60,000 nt of DNA, taken from Owenia fusiformis. Taxonomy: Eukaryota > Annelida > Polychaeta > Sabellida > Oweniidae. The notes beneath the pieces were generated by a model, which saw nothing but the letters and a program-made list of their open reading frames with translations, made no database searches and was not told the DNA's origin. This document shows positions 1 to 11,594 of this stretch, in pieces. The stretch is taken from assembly GCA_903813345.2 (NCBI GenBank), contig CAIIXF020000001.1:29069915-29129914 (forward strand), read 5' to 3'. The position numbers were made by a program, and so were the translations under genes. Position 1 is the stretch's first letter; each line of letters begins with the position of its first letter.

Positions 1-755
1 TAACGTTATCAAAACGTTCACTTACGATGTGAAATAACCTCAAAACGTGACGTCGAAAATAACGTACATGTATCGTCCAGATCCAAAGTTATAAATAAAA
101 AAATCCTAACCCTGCTAGGAATGTTAAGTACCCAGTTACCCAGTTACCCGGTTTTTTACACAAACCCATGAACACAGTCCTGAAATTCCACTTTGATTTG
201 AGCCCAAGACCAAATCAGTTTTACTATTCCAAGTCCTTGGCTATTCTAATCTTCCTCATCTTTAGTTAGAATAAATTGAAAGCCCAAATCAAACTGGGGT
301 CTAGGCCTATAGGCCTAGTCTATTGAGTCGACGCCACAGGCCGAAAAGTGATTGACGGGGAATAAGACTCTAGAATTATTTTACAATACAGAGGTTACAA
401 AACCAGCATTTACATACAATTAATTTATTACAATAATATCTTATAAGGTAGAGCACAACGATTGCATTTATAATATCACAACATCTCCAAAATGATTCAA
501 CTTGAATTTGAATTGAACTTACCAGATTTCTCCAACTTTAACTCCTGGCTCGATTACGCGATCCCTCTGAACGAAACAAACAAAGAATTCCCGGGATGTA
601 ATTCCTCAAGTGTAGCTTAAATGCGTAACTCTTCCTGGTTTGTAGGAAACATGGTGAAAATGGTGCCAACGTACTATGCTCTAAAATGTACCTTTTCTTG
701 ACATTTAATGACATGATATGGTGATATGCTAATATCTGCATTAATGTAATATATC

Positions 756-832
756 TAATATGTTTTCAGCTAACAGTTTCAAGACCAGTAGCCTAATGGG
801 TGGCCTTCAGACTGTTAGCTGAAAACATATTA
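756..832. repeat. Hairpin with 22-bp perfect arms
   Basis: taatatgttttcagctaaca (756-775, continuing to 777) is matched exactly in reverse complement at 811-832, with a 33-bp loop. AT-rich flanks and no duplication were identified; it may be a minimal MITE. The rest of 1-1500 shows nothing else I can name. Confidence 0.8.
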
Positions 833-1519
833 TATCTTTTGTAATGTTTTGAGTTTTGTCCACCGTTGTTGAGACACTATATATTCTATCATTTACTGAA
901 ACAAATTTGTTTAGAAATTAGAGGTAGTGGATCTCAAAGTTCACCAAACCATTCAAGCAGGGATTTTTGTCTGAATGATAACGCCAATACCTGTCATCAG
1001 ATTTAGTTGAAATTTCAAGCGTTATCTGGATAACAAGACCATGTATTTGTGTGCCAATTATACAACCAATTAATAATTAGAGAGATTAAGTTCAGGTTTA
1101 CATAGATAACGTAGCTTTTATTAATAAGTAGATTAAATGTGACATTTGATTTCTTTAAAAAATAGGTTGTTTTGCTGTGCCAAATTATATACAATGTAAG
1201 GAAACAGTAGGTTTTTGGATACGTATTTACAACCGATATGTTTTAAACTCTTCAATAATCGTGAAACCAAAGTACAATTATGAATAATTTACTTCTAATA
1301 GATAAAATTAAATAATACAGATATGTGTTCAAAATCAACGGACGGGCACCATTCGTAATCTTAAAATAGGCCTAGCGCTTTCATCAATTGAGCATCTTAT
1401 GTATAATTTTTCTTAAATGCGTGTCTTTATTGTATAAACATATTTACAAATGCATATTGGGGCTATTTTTCGATAATATGATTATACAACAAAAAAAATC
1501 AAAAAATAAATAAACGATG

Positions 1520-1738
1520 AAAAACGCTCGTAACTTGGGGTAAAGTACGCGTAGACGGGCAAGCATTTCTTAATCTAGCGTATTCATTAACGTACTGTGT
1601 TCTGGCAAAGTACATCAGAAGTTTGTATTTTATTAGCCATGATTTATTTAATGTATTTATACAGGTATAATATAATGTTTTGAGACTTTAATCTAAACAA
1701 TTATCGTTTTACGAAAAACGCTCGTAACATGGGGTAAA
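1520..1738. repeat. Direct repeat pair, about 195 bp apart
   Basis: aaaacgctcgtaac followed by tggggtaaa occurs at 1520-1543 and 1715-1738 with one mismatch. The two copies flank AT-rich sequence with no gene. Confidence 0.6.
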
Positions 1739-1792
1739 AGGAGCGTAAAAATCAATCTCGATTACATCAATTTTCTCAAAATATATTTCAAT

Positions 1793-2104
1793 GTGGATAA
1801 ATTCCTGTCAAGGAGATGTTCCTTAGACTATATTCTCAAATCTGACGAAATTTTAGCGAAAGAATCGAGCGAGAAAGATATTAAAAATAATGTCCATCAA
1901 TTTTCTGATCTCATGAAAGATAGGTCAGAATGTTACAACAAGATAGGTTGCATTTTTTCGGTGGACGGAGGAAACCGTATTCTATACGTCATTGTTTTTA
2001 TGTGTGATCAGAACCATAAAATAGGGATTCAAAAACGCTTTCCATTGGTGTATACGGCTATTTCCAGCGATGTTAGGAACAATGTTTTTCAGCCACGCGC
2101 CTGA
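1793..2104 (+). CDS. Unrecognised 103-aa open frame, possibly repeat-derived
   Basis: ATG to TGA with a protein-like composition (MDKFLSRRCSLDYILKSDE... through SECYNKIGCIFSVDGGN). No domain is recognised and no splice or promoter signal ties it to a gene. It lies 55 bp after the second of two direct repeats containing aaaacgctcgtaac (about 1520 and 1715) and about 200 bp before a GACG tract, both repeat-like settings. It may be a relic of a mobile element. Confidence 0.2.
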   Translation: MDKFLSRRCSLDYILKSDEILAKESSEKDIKNNVHQFSDLMKDRSECYNKIGCIFSVDGGNRILYVIVFMCDQNHKIGIQKRFPLVYTAISSDVRNNVFQPRA

Positions 2105-2304
2105 TACCCCAGTCAAAAAATTTTGAAAGGTAATAACTTGCGCTTAAATCATTGTCGCTGCTCAAATTGCCGTTTACAGGTGCGTGGGGATATATTCTAT
2201 AGTATCTGATTGTTAAAACTACATTTTAAAACAAAATAATTGAAATATTGCATAAAAAGTTTTTTTCGAAAAGTGGACGGAGAAAACATGGGGTATTGTA
2301 TGGA

Positions 2305-2363
2305 GGGACGGACGGACGGACAGACAGACGGACGGACGGACGGACGTACGAACGGACGGACGG
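2305..2363. repeat. (GACG)n/(GACA)n microsatellite
   Basis: About 59 bp of ggacggacggac variants with GACA and GTAC interruptions, followed at once by gttcgatgggata. The same tract-plus-tail design recurs at 45121-45200 and in shortened form at 47402-47470, so this is the end of a dispersed repeat family. Confidence 0.85.
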
Positions 2364-2968
2364 ATGTTCGATGGGATAAAAATAATTAATTATCTACATG
2401 GAAATTTGTGAAGTCCTTTATTTCTGAAACTGTTTTCAAAACTTAATATTTTCCAGGTAACTGCCTCAGGTAACTGCCTTACAAAAATATTGTGCATTGT
2501 GAATCTTCATTATCTACCTGATACATATTTTCTTCAGCAAACTTTATTTTCATAGAACACATGATGAATCTTTTATTCCAAATTCTCAATTTTGCATCAA
2601 TTATGCTTCAAGGAATTTTTTCCCTGGCTCACTATGAAGGATTCCATTGACATTAAAATAAGTCATGGGACAGTAAGTTATAAGAAAGAGGAACATTGAG
2701 TTCCTCCCATACCAATGATGCAGGTTTTGTGCTAATTTTGAATATCTTTATGGTACTTTTAAAGGTAATGGCTTTAGCAAATTTCAGAAATGTTATTTTT
2801 TGGTCAAAGTAGGTTGTGAAATCACTAAAGAGAAGTCATTATCTACCATAAATGTGTTTTAAATCAACTGTTTACCTGAAAATAAAATGTGGTCACAGCT
2901 TTTCTGAACATGCGGAAGTGCCCGAATGGTGTCTTATTCATAATGTAATAAATGAAATCATTGTGGTA

Positions 2969-3260
2969 CAGGGGCGGATCTGGGAACAAACAAGGGGGGG
3001 CCCAAATTTCTAGAAAAAAATTTTGGGCCCCTAAAACCCAAAAGTGGGCCCAAATTTTGAAATTTTGAGGCCCATTTTCTTCAAAACTAGGCCTGAAATT
3101 AAAAAATAAGGCCTTAAAAGGCCCAGTAATAACCAAAAAGGCCCACTTTTTTGGGCCTGAAGGCCTTTTTTGGCCCAAAATTTTTTTGAGCCCAATTTTT
3201 TTTTCTGGGCCCACCCAAGGGGGGGGGGCGGGCCCCCTGCCCCCCCTCCTAATCCGCCAG
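2969..3260. mobile_element. hAT-like MITE, 292 bp
   Basis: Starts CAGGGGCGGATC and ends AATCCGCCAG, terminal repeats in the hAT style. Flanks ttgtggta (2961-2968) and tggtggta (3261-3268) match at 7 of 8 bases, fitting the 8-bp hAT duplication. The interior is unusually rich in GGGCC/GGCCC and A-tracts; open frames in it are low complexity. Confidence 0.65.
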
Positions 3261-3408
3261 TGGTGGTATGTATGTGGAGTCTATTTGCCTTATAATAATA
3301 CTTTAGTACATGGATTCTCTCCTAATATTATTTCGTTATAAATATCCAAACTTAATCAACAGCAGTTTCAAAATTATTGTATATTGCATTTCACCTGAAC
3401 TTTTGTAA

Positions 3409-3515
3409 AATATTGTATATGGCATGAGAGCTGTAAAAATATTGTATATGGTATAAAAGGGGTGAAAAAATATTGTATATGGTATAAGAGAGCTGAAAAA
3501 AATTGTATATGCATT
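3409..3515. repeat. Tandem repeat, about 30-bp unit, 3.5 copies
   Basis: Units share aaatattgtatatgg followed by catgagagctgt or tataaaaggggtg variants. Confidence 0.75.
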
Positions 3516-3546
3516 TCCACCTCCCCTGAAAATCTAGTTCAACGTC

Positions 3547-3610
3547 GTTAAACTCAATAACGGCGTTCTTTACTATTAGGAATTTTCTTGGGGCCGTTAT
3601 TGAGTTTAAC
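3547..3610. repeat. Hairpin with 18-bp perfect arms
   Basis: gttaaactcaataacggc (547-564 of this kilobase) is exactly inverted at 3593-3610 with a 28-bp loop. It falls within a minus-strand open frame of 105 aa that I do not count as a gene. 3720-4535 beyond it shows no gene. Confidence 0.7.
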
Positions 3611-4535
3611 CTCTTTGCTATTCTTTCCTTTGATGCAAGTTCTGGATCCATCGAAACCATTTTGCCGCGATAACGTGCAATTGATACTTGACAATAATAT
3701 AAAAACACATAACATCAAGCGATTTAACACAATATTATTGCGTTAAATGTTCATTTATACTTGTAAAATGAGGCTACACTTACCGATCTCTAAAATGACA
3801 TTTCCGCATGTCCGTCATTGTGTCTTTTCGTCCGAGTGTCCCGGATCGTAAAATTAAACTACTAGCGAAACGAAATTGTTGTCAAATAGATTGATAATTA
3901 TTATCGCGATAAATCGCATTAAAAGATAAATTTTGAGGATAGCAGGTATCTTTGATTGATTTATATAGCGCGTGTATACACGCAAAATAGTTATTAATTG
4001 CAAACCTACTGTTTGTAAATGCAGTGCCGCGATGACGGTTAATTTCTGATACGATTTGCAATTTCGATGTTACCGAAACTGACCGACATTTTCGTTATAT
4101 TCCAAACCTGTCTCCAATATTTCCGTAATTATGCATCCATAGGGTCTAAAGGGGATACGGGATGGTGTGTATGTATTCATAAGGTATGTATGCATGCTTG
4201 AATCACATTCTTTGTGTAATATGACCATGGTTTCAGGGTTTAATTAGTTCCGCTTGTCGAAACCTGCTGAACGATTAAATCAACGCATCAAGGGCAAAAT
4301 GATCATGGAGGTTAGACCTAGCCGGGGCCATAAGACATGTCAGATAAGAAACGAGGCCAAGGCTAGGTCTAATGTTGTTGGACTACTGAAAATCATGCTG
4401 TTACTGTTAATAATTTCTGCCAAATAACCTTGGATCATCCCAAAACAAAGTCAGAATTCTTTAGAACATGAGTGTGACAAAGAAGGACAAGAACATGAAA
4501 TTATGACATCTTTTCCAAACCTCCTCTCAGGCTTG

Positions 4536-6016
4536 CCCAATTGAAAAAAGCCTATGGAAAATCATCTCCAATTATCACCTAACTTACTATTGATAATTAG
4601 TTGAAAGTTAGGTGTAAAAATTCACATGCAAATGAGCTAATTATCAACTTAATTAACGCTTAATTTGCAACTTAATTAACGATTAACTACCATCAATATG
4701 CAAATGAGCTATTTACGTAAATTAGTTGAAAGTTAGTTGTAAGTCTGATGTAAGTTAATCTCAAATTATCACCTAACTTACTATTGATAATTAGTTGAAA
4801 GTTAGGTTTAAGTCAGATTTGTGACATCTCAAAAATGACTCGCTTCTTTTTTGCTTCCCTTCACTCGGAGATTTTTGCTTCATCTTGAACTATTTTGTGA
4901 CGGAATATTTATCTTAATTAAGATCTTTCAGAACAGACAACACTGAACTTGAACTATTGAAATTTCACAGCAAGAGGAGGGAAAACCCCATGATTCAATT
5001 GATGACATAAGATTTCCTCCTTCGCACACCTCCTTTTGTCGAAAACGTACCCTCCATCTTGGTTTTTAAAGTTTTCAAATTGACCTAGATTTAAACCAAT
5101 CAACGATCGACTCGCTAAACCAATCAGCGACGATGTCATCTCAATACAGATTTACATTATAAGCACATGTCATCTTTGAACCCTGGGGTTTCTCCCCCTC
5201 TTTTTTAATTCTATTTTGCAAATTTTTAAGATTCATGAAAAGCATGTGAAAACATCATTATTGCCATATACAACTAAAATCAGAATACAAACATTAGACT
5301 ATAATGTTACATAATAAGGACGTAATAGATATAATCAAAAATATGTTTTGAAATGTCTTTGATCTAACAATCATTATTTAGAAGAGCACATTTGGATTAC
5401 TTGTGAAATATAGGTAACCCATGTTAGTACCTAAATTGCATTCTAGGATTAATATTATGTGATCTGATTCAAAAAGATTTTTAAATTCATAAACATTTCA
5501 GACAGAAGTGTGAATAAGATTTAACATACATTGTATTCATGTTCTACATACCCTTATAATAATGTTGACCAAATTTCATGGTAGTATACGCACCATTCAC
5601 GTTGTAATTCTCAATTTTATGAGAGAAATATCTCTCACATGTTTTCTTTTTCCACCATCTTGAAATTAAATTTAGGGGGTTTGTATTTCTAAATCATGGG
5701 CCTAATTTACAACTAATTATCATTATAATCATCCTATATGTTAACTATCAACCAATTATCTACTTCAGACCAAAAACGTTTTAATTTACCACTTACTATC
5801 ACCCTCAAACATTTCATATCTTAATTATCAACTAAAAATCATAAATCAGCATTATTGTAAGTTAATTTACGTTGAACTTGCTACTGATAATTAGGCCATA
5901 ATTATCATTGATTTAATTAACGCTTAACTTTAATTCCAATTGCCAGCAGAATTGTTGATAATTAGTTGTAAATTAGTTGGTAATAAGTTGGTAATTAGTT
6001 TTATTTTTCAATTGGG
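4536..6016. mobile_element. Foldback-like repeat block rich in aattagttga motifs
   Basis: Bounded by CCCAATTGAAAAA (4536) and its inverse TTTTTCAATTGGG (6004-6016). Inside, a segment beginning aattatcacctaacttact is repeated directly about 200 bp apart (4570 and 4766), and many copies of attgataattagttg and its inverse are scattered at 4580-4820 and 5700-6000. No target duplication was found, so the boundary is tentative. No gene is visible inside. Confidence 0.45.
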
Positions 6017-6404
6017 TGAATACTGTAGCAACACATCTCTGACTCACAACTGATTTTCTCAGACTGTATGTGAACTTATGCTGAATGGGTGGTACATTTA
6101 CAAAGCATGCTTGTGTTTATTCTCAATAAGCATAAAATATTACTGTTTACTAAGAGCATGGGCTCTAGAGCCCATGCTAAGAGGCTAGAATAATTCAGCG
6201 TTATTCAATGTCATACAAATAAGGTTAATGTGATAACTCACTAAAAAAATACTATGTAAATGCACTTTGAAATGTATAAGGAAGTTTCAAAGGGAATGTA
6301 CTAAAAACCCTTCGACCTACGACCCTTCGACCCTACGACTTACTGGGTGTCAAGAATTTTTGGGATATATTTTATTGAAAAACCCTTCGACCTTCTATTT
6401 TCTA

Positions 6405-8310
6405 TCTTTCTTTCTGTCCGATCAACAATAAGTACAGTTATACAAGAAATGTAAACGAAGTGAAAATATTCCCAAAATTTTTCCGAAAGGCATGTCATTT
6501 CCGGAAGTTATGATACGTTATATTACCGAACATGCGTGAAAATGGAACGTTTGTTCGTTCATTTTACGAGAGCTAAATAAATTGCGAACATCCAAGCATC
6601 AGGTATGACTCCACCATTGTTTGGCGTTTTACTACTTGCCACAATCAACCTCACTGCCAGGATATCAAACAAGGCCCATTTTCCATCAAACTTGGCCCAA
6701 CTACTATCAGGCGGATGTCCTTGAAAAATCAAGTTGACATGGTTACCAAAACCTAATAGTTGCCATGGCAACCATAGAAATGGGCTAAAAAAAGAGAGCA
6801 AAAAAACACCCAAACCCACCATAATGGCACTAATTTATAAAGTATTTCTAGATATACAAATTTTCTTAAACTTTGATATCATCTAGAACACTTGTCAAAA
6901 AATTTGGGGGTAGGTTTACCACTTCGATTTTTTTTCTAGGCTTGGTCAAAGTAAAACTACGAAAAAGCACTAATTTTACTTTTGAATCACCTATTATCGC
7001 CCAAATGGCTATTATATTTTTTCAAGGTCAAGGTCGCCATGCTAAAAGTTGAATTACGGAGATAAATCTGCTCTTCAGACAATGTTTGATAGCTTTTCTT
7101 CACCACAAAACAAAGATCTTTGCGCTGGTATGCCAACTTCCATGAGATAATGTACGGGAAGGAGGAACTGTGTCTTTAAATGTCATCAAAACTTTATGCC
7201 AACACGTGAAAAGGCCATTTTCGCACTACTTTTGGTGTAATAATGCCATCGAACAAACATTCCAATTCACCCATGTTCGGTAATATAAGGTGTTATTACG
7301 GTAAATACCACTTCCGGGTGTTTTTTAAAACTTTAAAAACGAAGCTATGCGAACTTCAATGGTGTGTATAGTAGGTTTAAGTGTATGTACTGTGGGCATT
7401 TGAGGTATGTATGTAAAGCAGGGGCCAAGTTCTTTTTAAATGTGCCATTTTTAGAAAAAAATCTCAAGAATATGGTCCCGTAAACAGGAACTACTTTATT
7501 CGTTAATTTTCATCGGTGAAGCAGAGATTTTACCTAAAAATAAGTCCCTATGTTGGCGTAGTGATATTTAAAAATCGAGACCCAAACCCTATGTTAAATA
7601 TAGTGTCGAGATGAAGGTTATGTATAGGGGATTGCAGAAATATAATCATTGTATGGGCTAATTCGTTCGAAAATGGCGATATGTACCCCAGAAGGTGTGA
7701 GTACCGTAATCCAACACCAAATTCGAACAATACTTTACACATATGGCGTTCGTGATCAACTATAAAACGCTTACCCCCCATAGTGTTAGATATCAAAATG
7801 TACCTGTTCATATAGGGGTTCGATTGATCTACATCAAATTATAGGGAGTCCGGTTACTTTTTGAGATATCAGCGTCCATTTATTGTAACTCACGTTTGCT
7901 ACCATTTCCTCAATTCTGAGATGACAGGCAACGCGTAGTAAACATGCTCACGCCGGAACTATATTTTGACCTACATCGCTATTTTCGTAATTTAAATGAA
8001 AGTTGAACTCCTCTATATTTCGATACAAAATAGTGGCATACTAGGTACCCTAGAAGTCAACTATGGCGTTATTTAGTACAAAACCACAAGTTTTTAAATG
8101 GACTTTATACCTTTTGGCGGATGGATATGGAACCTCATACCAGAACTTGAATTTTGTGATTTTTTCAATATTTTTCAATGATTTACCGTAGTGACACCCT
8201 AACGTATCATAACTTCCGGAATGACATGCCTTTCGGAAAATTTTTGGGAATATTTTCACTTCATTTACATTTCTTGTATAACTGTACTTATTGTTGATCG
8301 GACGGAAAGA
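6405..8310. mobile_element. Palindromic element nested in the Mutator-like element
   Basis: The 115 bp around 6410-6525 (gtccgatcaacaataagtac through ggcatgtcatttccggaag) return inverted at about 8200-8305. Between them, 7285-8198 has ends like the foldback at 14663 (gtgacaccct and ggtgttattacggtaaat). A smaller insert, about 6533-7277, has inverted ends TTACCGAACATG and appears to have duplicated TA. The layered insertions make exact limits uncertain. Confidence 0.6.
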
Positions 8311-8400
8311 TAAGCTGATGTAGTTATCGTTTACTACCATTTGGAAGGCACGTGAGGGTCCCATTCATCAGGTAACACTCATATGTCGAAGTTATTGGTA

Positions 8401-10641
8401 CCTGTTACACTGCTTGGTTGAGTCTAACGAAGCATTTTTGTAACGAAAGTTAGCGAAAAAATTGTGTCCACACTGGCTTTATCCAACCCTAACGAAGCAA
8501 TTATTTGGTGTTACACTGCACTTAAAATGCTTCGTTGCGCGTGCGCATTACTCATCTGCCCCACCCACTTATTATGATTAATATTTTTATTCTTTTGATA
8601 TAAACCATTGATCAAACTCAAAAATCTAATTTTTAATCTTTATTTTAACAAATCAGCACAGAAAAAGACTAGTTCAAAATTCTCGGGAAAATAAAACAAG
8701 ATGAATGTGATCATTCCGTACACATGTCCATACATTTTTCCGATCATTTCAATTTTTATATATTTCAGCTGTCAATACGATTACACGTATTGTTTTCATT
8801 TTCTATCATTTCCTTTGGAAAACATATGGAATAAAAATAGGCCTATGTTAATTAGTAGGAGGAATTGGATTCGGGGTTTATACAGACGACTAGTACGTAA
8901 TATCGTATAAAACGTTCAATTTCCAAATGGACTTCTCAGTTATATTTCAAACAGTGTAGCCATTACTAAAATATCTCGGTGTTCGGCTGGTGGTTTAACC
9001 GTTAATTTGAATTTTCGACCTACCAGATGCTTGAAAATCAAGGATTGCTAGTCTCATACTGCAACGTTTTTCTTCAAACCTATACCATTAAAAGCAAAAC
9101 AAAATTGCCTTTCTGTCGGTGCATTACTTTATTGTAAAGAGTCCCTCGTTCTAGCAGCGTTTTGGTCCCCAGCTGTTAGAAGGCCTTCTTACCGCTGGGG
9201 ACCAAAATGCCGCTGGAAGTAGGGACTCTGTTTAAGAGAATAATGTACCATCAGAAAGGGAGTTTTGTTATGCTTTGAATGGAACAAGTTTGAAGAAAAA
9301 CGGTGCAGTATGAGACTCTTAATCCTTGATTTTCAAACATCCGGTGGGTCAAAAATTCAAATTAACGGTCGAAGTTAGGACCGCGTGTAACTACTATTTC
9401 ATGACCAATTCATTTTAATATGAATATTACCCGTCTCGCCAATACACCATGCATATTTGAGTGAGTTTGACATAAATTAGTATGTTAATCCATCAGCCGT
9501 CCGTTGAATTCGAAAATGGCGCAAATAGGAAGAAACTTGAATACCAGTTGTAAGCATCGTCTTACGACACATCAATAGTGATTGGGGCTGGCCTAAAACA
9601 TGCAGCCTCTCTGTGGCAAATATCTGTCGACAAGAAACAATTTTGGCCACCGTTCCTTGTCCGCAGGTTTTACCGTATTTGTATACGGAAGTTTTGAAAC
9701 GTAATTAATTCAACATATTTAAACATGAAGTTTAAATTCAATTACAATTTAAAATCGTCGAGGAATAAAATAATGGAACGACTAGTACAAGTACATGTAT
9801 TGCAATGGGGCGATAGCCAGTTGAATACGATTTCTGAAGAGAGACATTTTCGAATCAATCAAATCGGCTATATTCCTGATATGATTCACCGAGAAGCAAT
9901 TGTATCAGTATCATGGTATTAACACCTTTAGAATTACATTAAAGGTATAATTATTCGAGGCGCAAGAAAAAATTAATATTAAACATGTATGCCACAACTT
10001 TCTATTTAGTAAGCATATCTTATGTAATTTCAAAAGTTTACCCTTCCACACTTGAGACGGAGTTTTCTGAAAGAGGGACATTTAAATATTCTAGGTTTAT
10101 TCTCTAATAGATCAGATAAACGTTTCAAAACTACCGTAAACATATACGGTAAAACCTGCGTTTTTTAGATTTAATACTTTTTGTTATATCAATGCGAGGA
10201 AAGGCAGGGAATCGAATGAAATGCTACGAAAGACGGTAAATCACATTTATACGTGGCGTTTAGGGCTTGAGTTAGCGTCAATCAGTGACGCAAATGTGTA
10301 ATTATTTTAATCAAAACGTAGCATTATAATAATACGTACTTAAAAACATGTTCTTTCCTCGCGATTCCTCTCATTTAATACAAAATGATGAATGTGCTCT
10401 TTATTACGCGCATGCGCAAACCGCCAACTAAGCATTTTCTAACGAAGCTACCTGTTACACAGGCCAAAAAAGCTTCGTTGGGAGCTAACCTTCGTTGAAT
10501 TTTCTACTCAATTGCTTCGTTATCAACTAAGCTTTTCCAACGAAGGCAGAGGTGTTACACTGGCCCAAAATTGCTTCGTTACGAAGCTTTTTGTCAAATT
10601 GCTTCGTAACGAAGCATTTCAACTGGCCTGTGTAACAGGGG
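8401..10641. mobile_element. DNA element with subterminal TAACGAAGC repeats
   Basis: Ends are CCTGTTACAC (8401) and GTGTAACAGG (10630-10639). Ten or more copies of taacgaagc or its inverse gcttcgtta lie within 200 bp of the two ends (8428-8540 and 10430-10620), in both orientations. Clustered subterminal motifs usually mark transposase binding sites. No target duplication was found and no transposase is seen. Confidence 0.6.
8999..9369. mobile_element. Near-perfect palindrome, 371 bp
   Basis: accgttaatttgaatttt (8999) is mirrored at 9350-9369, and the centre is a tight hairpin: gcgttttggtccccagc at about 9157 against gctggggaccaaaatgc at about 9194. Arms of about 180 bp with an almost absent loop. 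A foldback MITE nested in the element with TAACGAAGC repeats. Confidence 0.75.
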
Positions 10642-11594
10642 TCATTCTTGCTATTTTTAACAGTTAACAAGCTGTAGGTAGATTAAATCCTACAGGGAGC
10701 TCAAGTTGGAACTATACGTAATCATTTAGTAAACTGGACTGGGAAATCAGAGGTCGAGGGGTTTTTCAATAAAATATATTCCAAAAATTCTTGACACCCA
10801 GTAAGTCGTAGGGTCGAAGGGTCGTAGGTCGAAGGGTTTTTAGTACATTCCGTTTCAAAGACTGTTTTTCTATGTGAATGAGACCTGCCAACGATTAGCA
10901 ATGGCATTGGTTACAACTTTCTGGCTTTGTATAAAAAACCTCCTACCCACATACCCTCGTACCCACGTACGTGGGTCCTGACCCAGTCTTTAAAGAGTTA
11001 AATCTTTAACATTTTTTAAACATTATTCTATCTCAATGTATGCTTAATTATGGATGAATTTATGTACCCATATGCCTTTATTTCTAGATCGGACATCTGT
11101 CTCGTCATAAAATAAAGCCGGCATTGCATAATGTTCATTTGAGCTATTTGAGTGTTGTTTTTGATATATCGAAGCGATTTTTTGTTGATCGGGCAGTCTT
11201 ACAGTGTACAACCAATCTATTGCTTGGCGCAAATTGGCCACATGGGGCATGTGTTGTAAAGTGCTGTAGTTTTTGACTCCATGAGCAGAATATGGTCAAA
11301 CTTTCACAACAAAATTCACATTGAATGACCTGAATGATTCTGGATTAACGAAGTTATTCAACTTTTCATCGGTCCTGTTTTTTAACACCCTGTAGTTTCG
11401 ATTTTTATCACATATACTTTTTATTCTTTCAAACGATATTACAAGTATTCATTGTTTGCACGACAGATTTGAACTATACGTGTAATTTGTCTTATGTCTT
11501 TTATTTAATTTAATATCAGAATTGGAGATACAAAGTGATAGAGTGATCAATTCACACGATCTCAAGGAATAATAAAGGTTGCATTTCTGTTTAA

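Larger units (their letters stand above)
6293..10851. mobile_element. Mutator-like DNA element, 4559 bp, with 9-bp target duplication
   Basis: Terminal inverted repeats of about 95 bp begin GGAATGTACTAAAAACCC and contain a characteristic ccttcgacctacgacccttc block (6308 on; inverse at 10815-10845). The flanks are a perfect 9-bp direct repeat gtttcaaag at 6284-6292 and 10852-10860. Nine-base duplications and long inverted ends fit the Mutator/MULE group. No transposase frame is visible; the interior is filled with other elements (6405-8310, 8401-10641). Short open frames such as 6559-6822 (minus) and 9725-9922 (plus) are not recognised. Confidence 0.8.

Noticed and set aside
3391-3708. Minus-strand frame with a protein-like stretch (MVSMDPELASKERIAKRLNS)
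   Set aside because: It contains a perfect 18-bp-arm hairpin and runs into a tandem repeat; no splice or domain evidence supports a gene.
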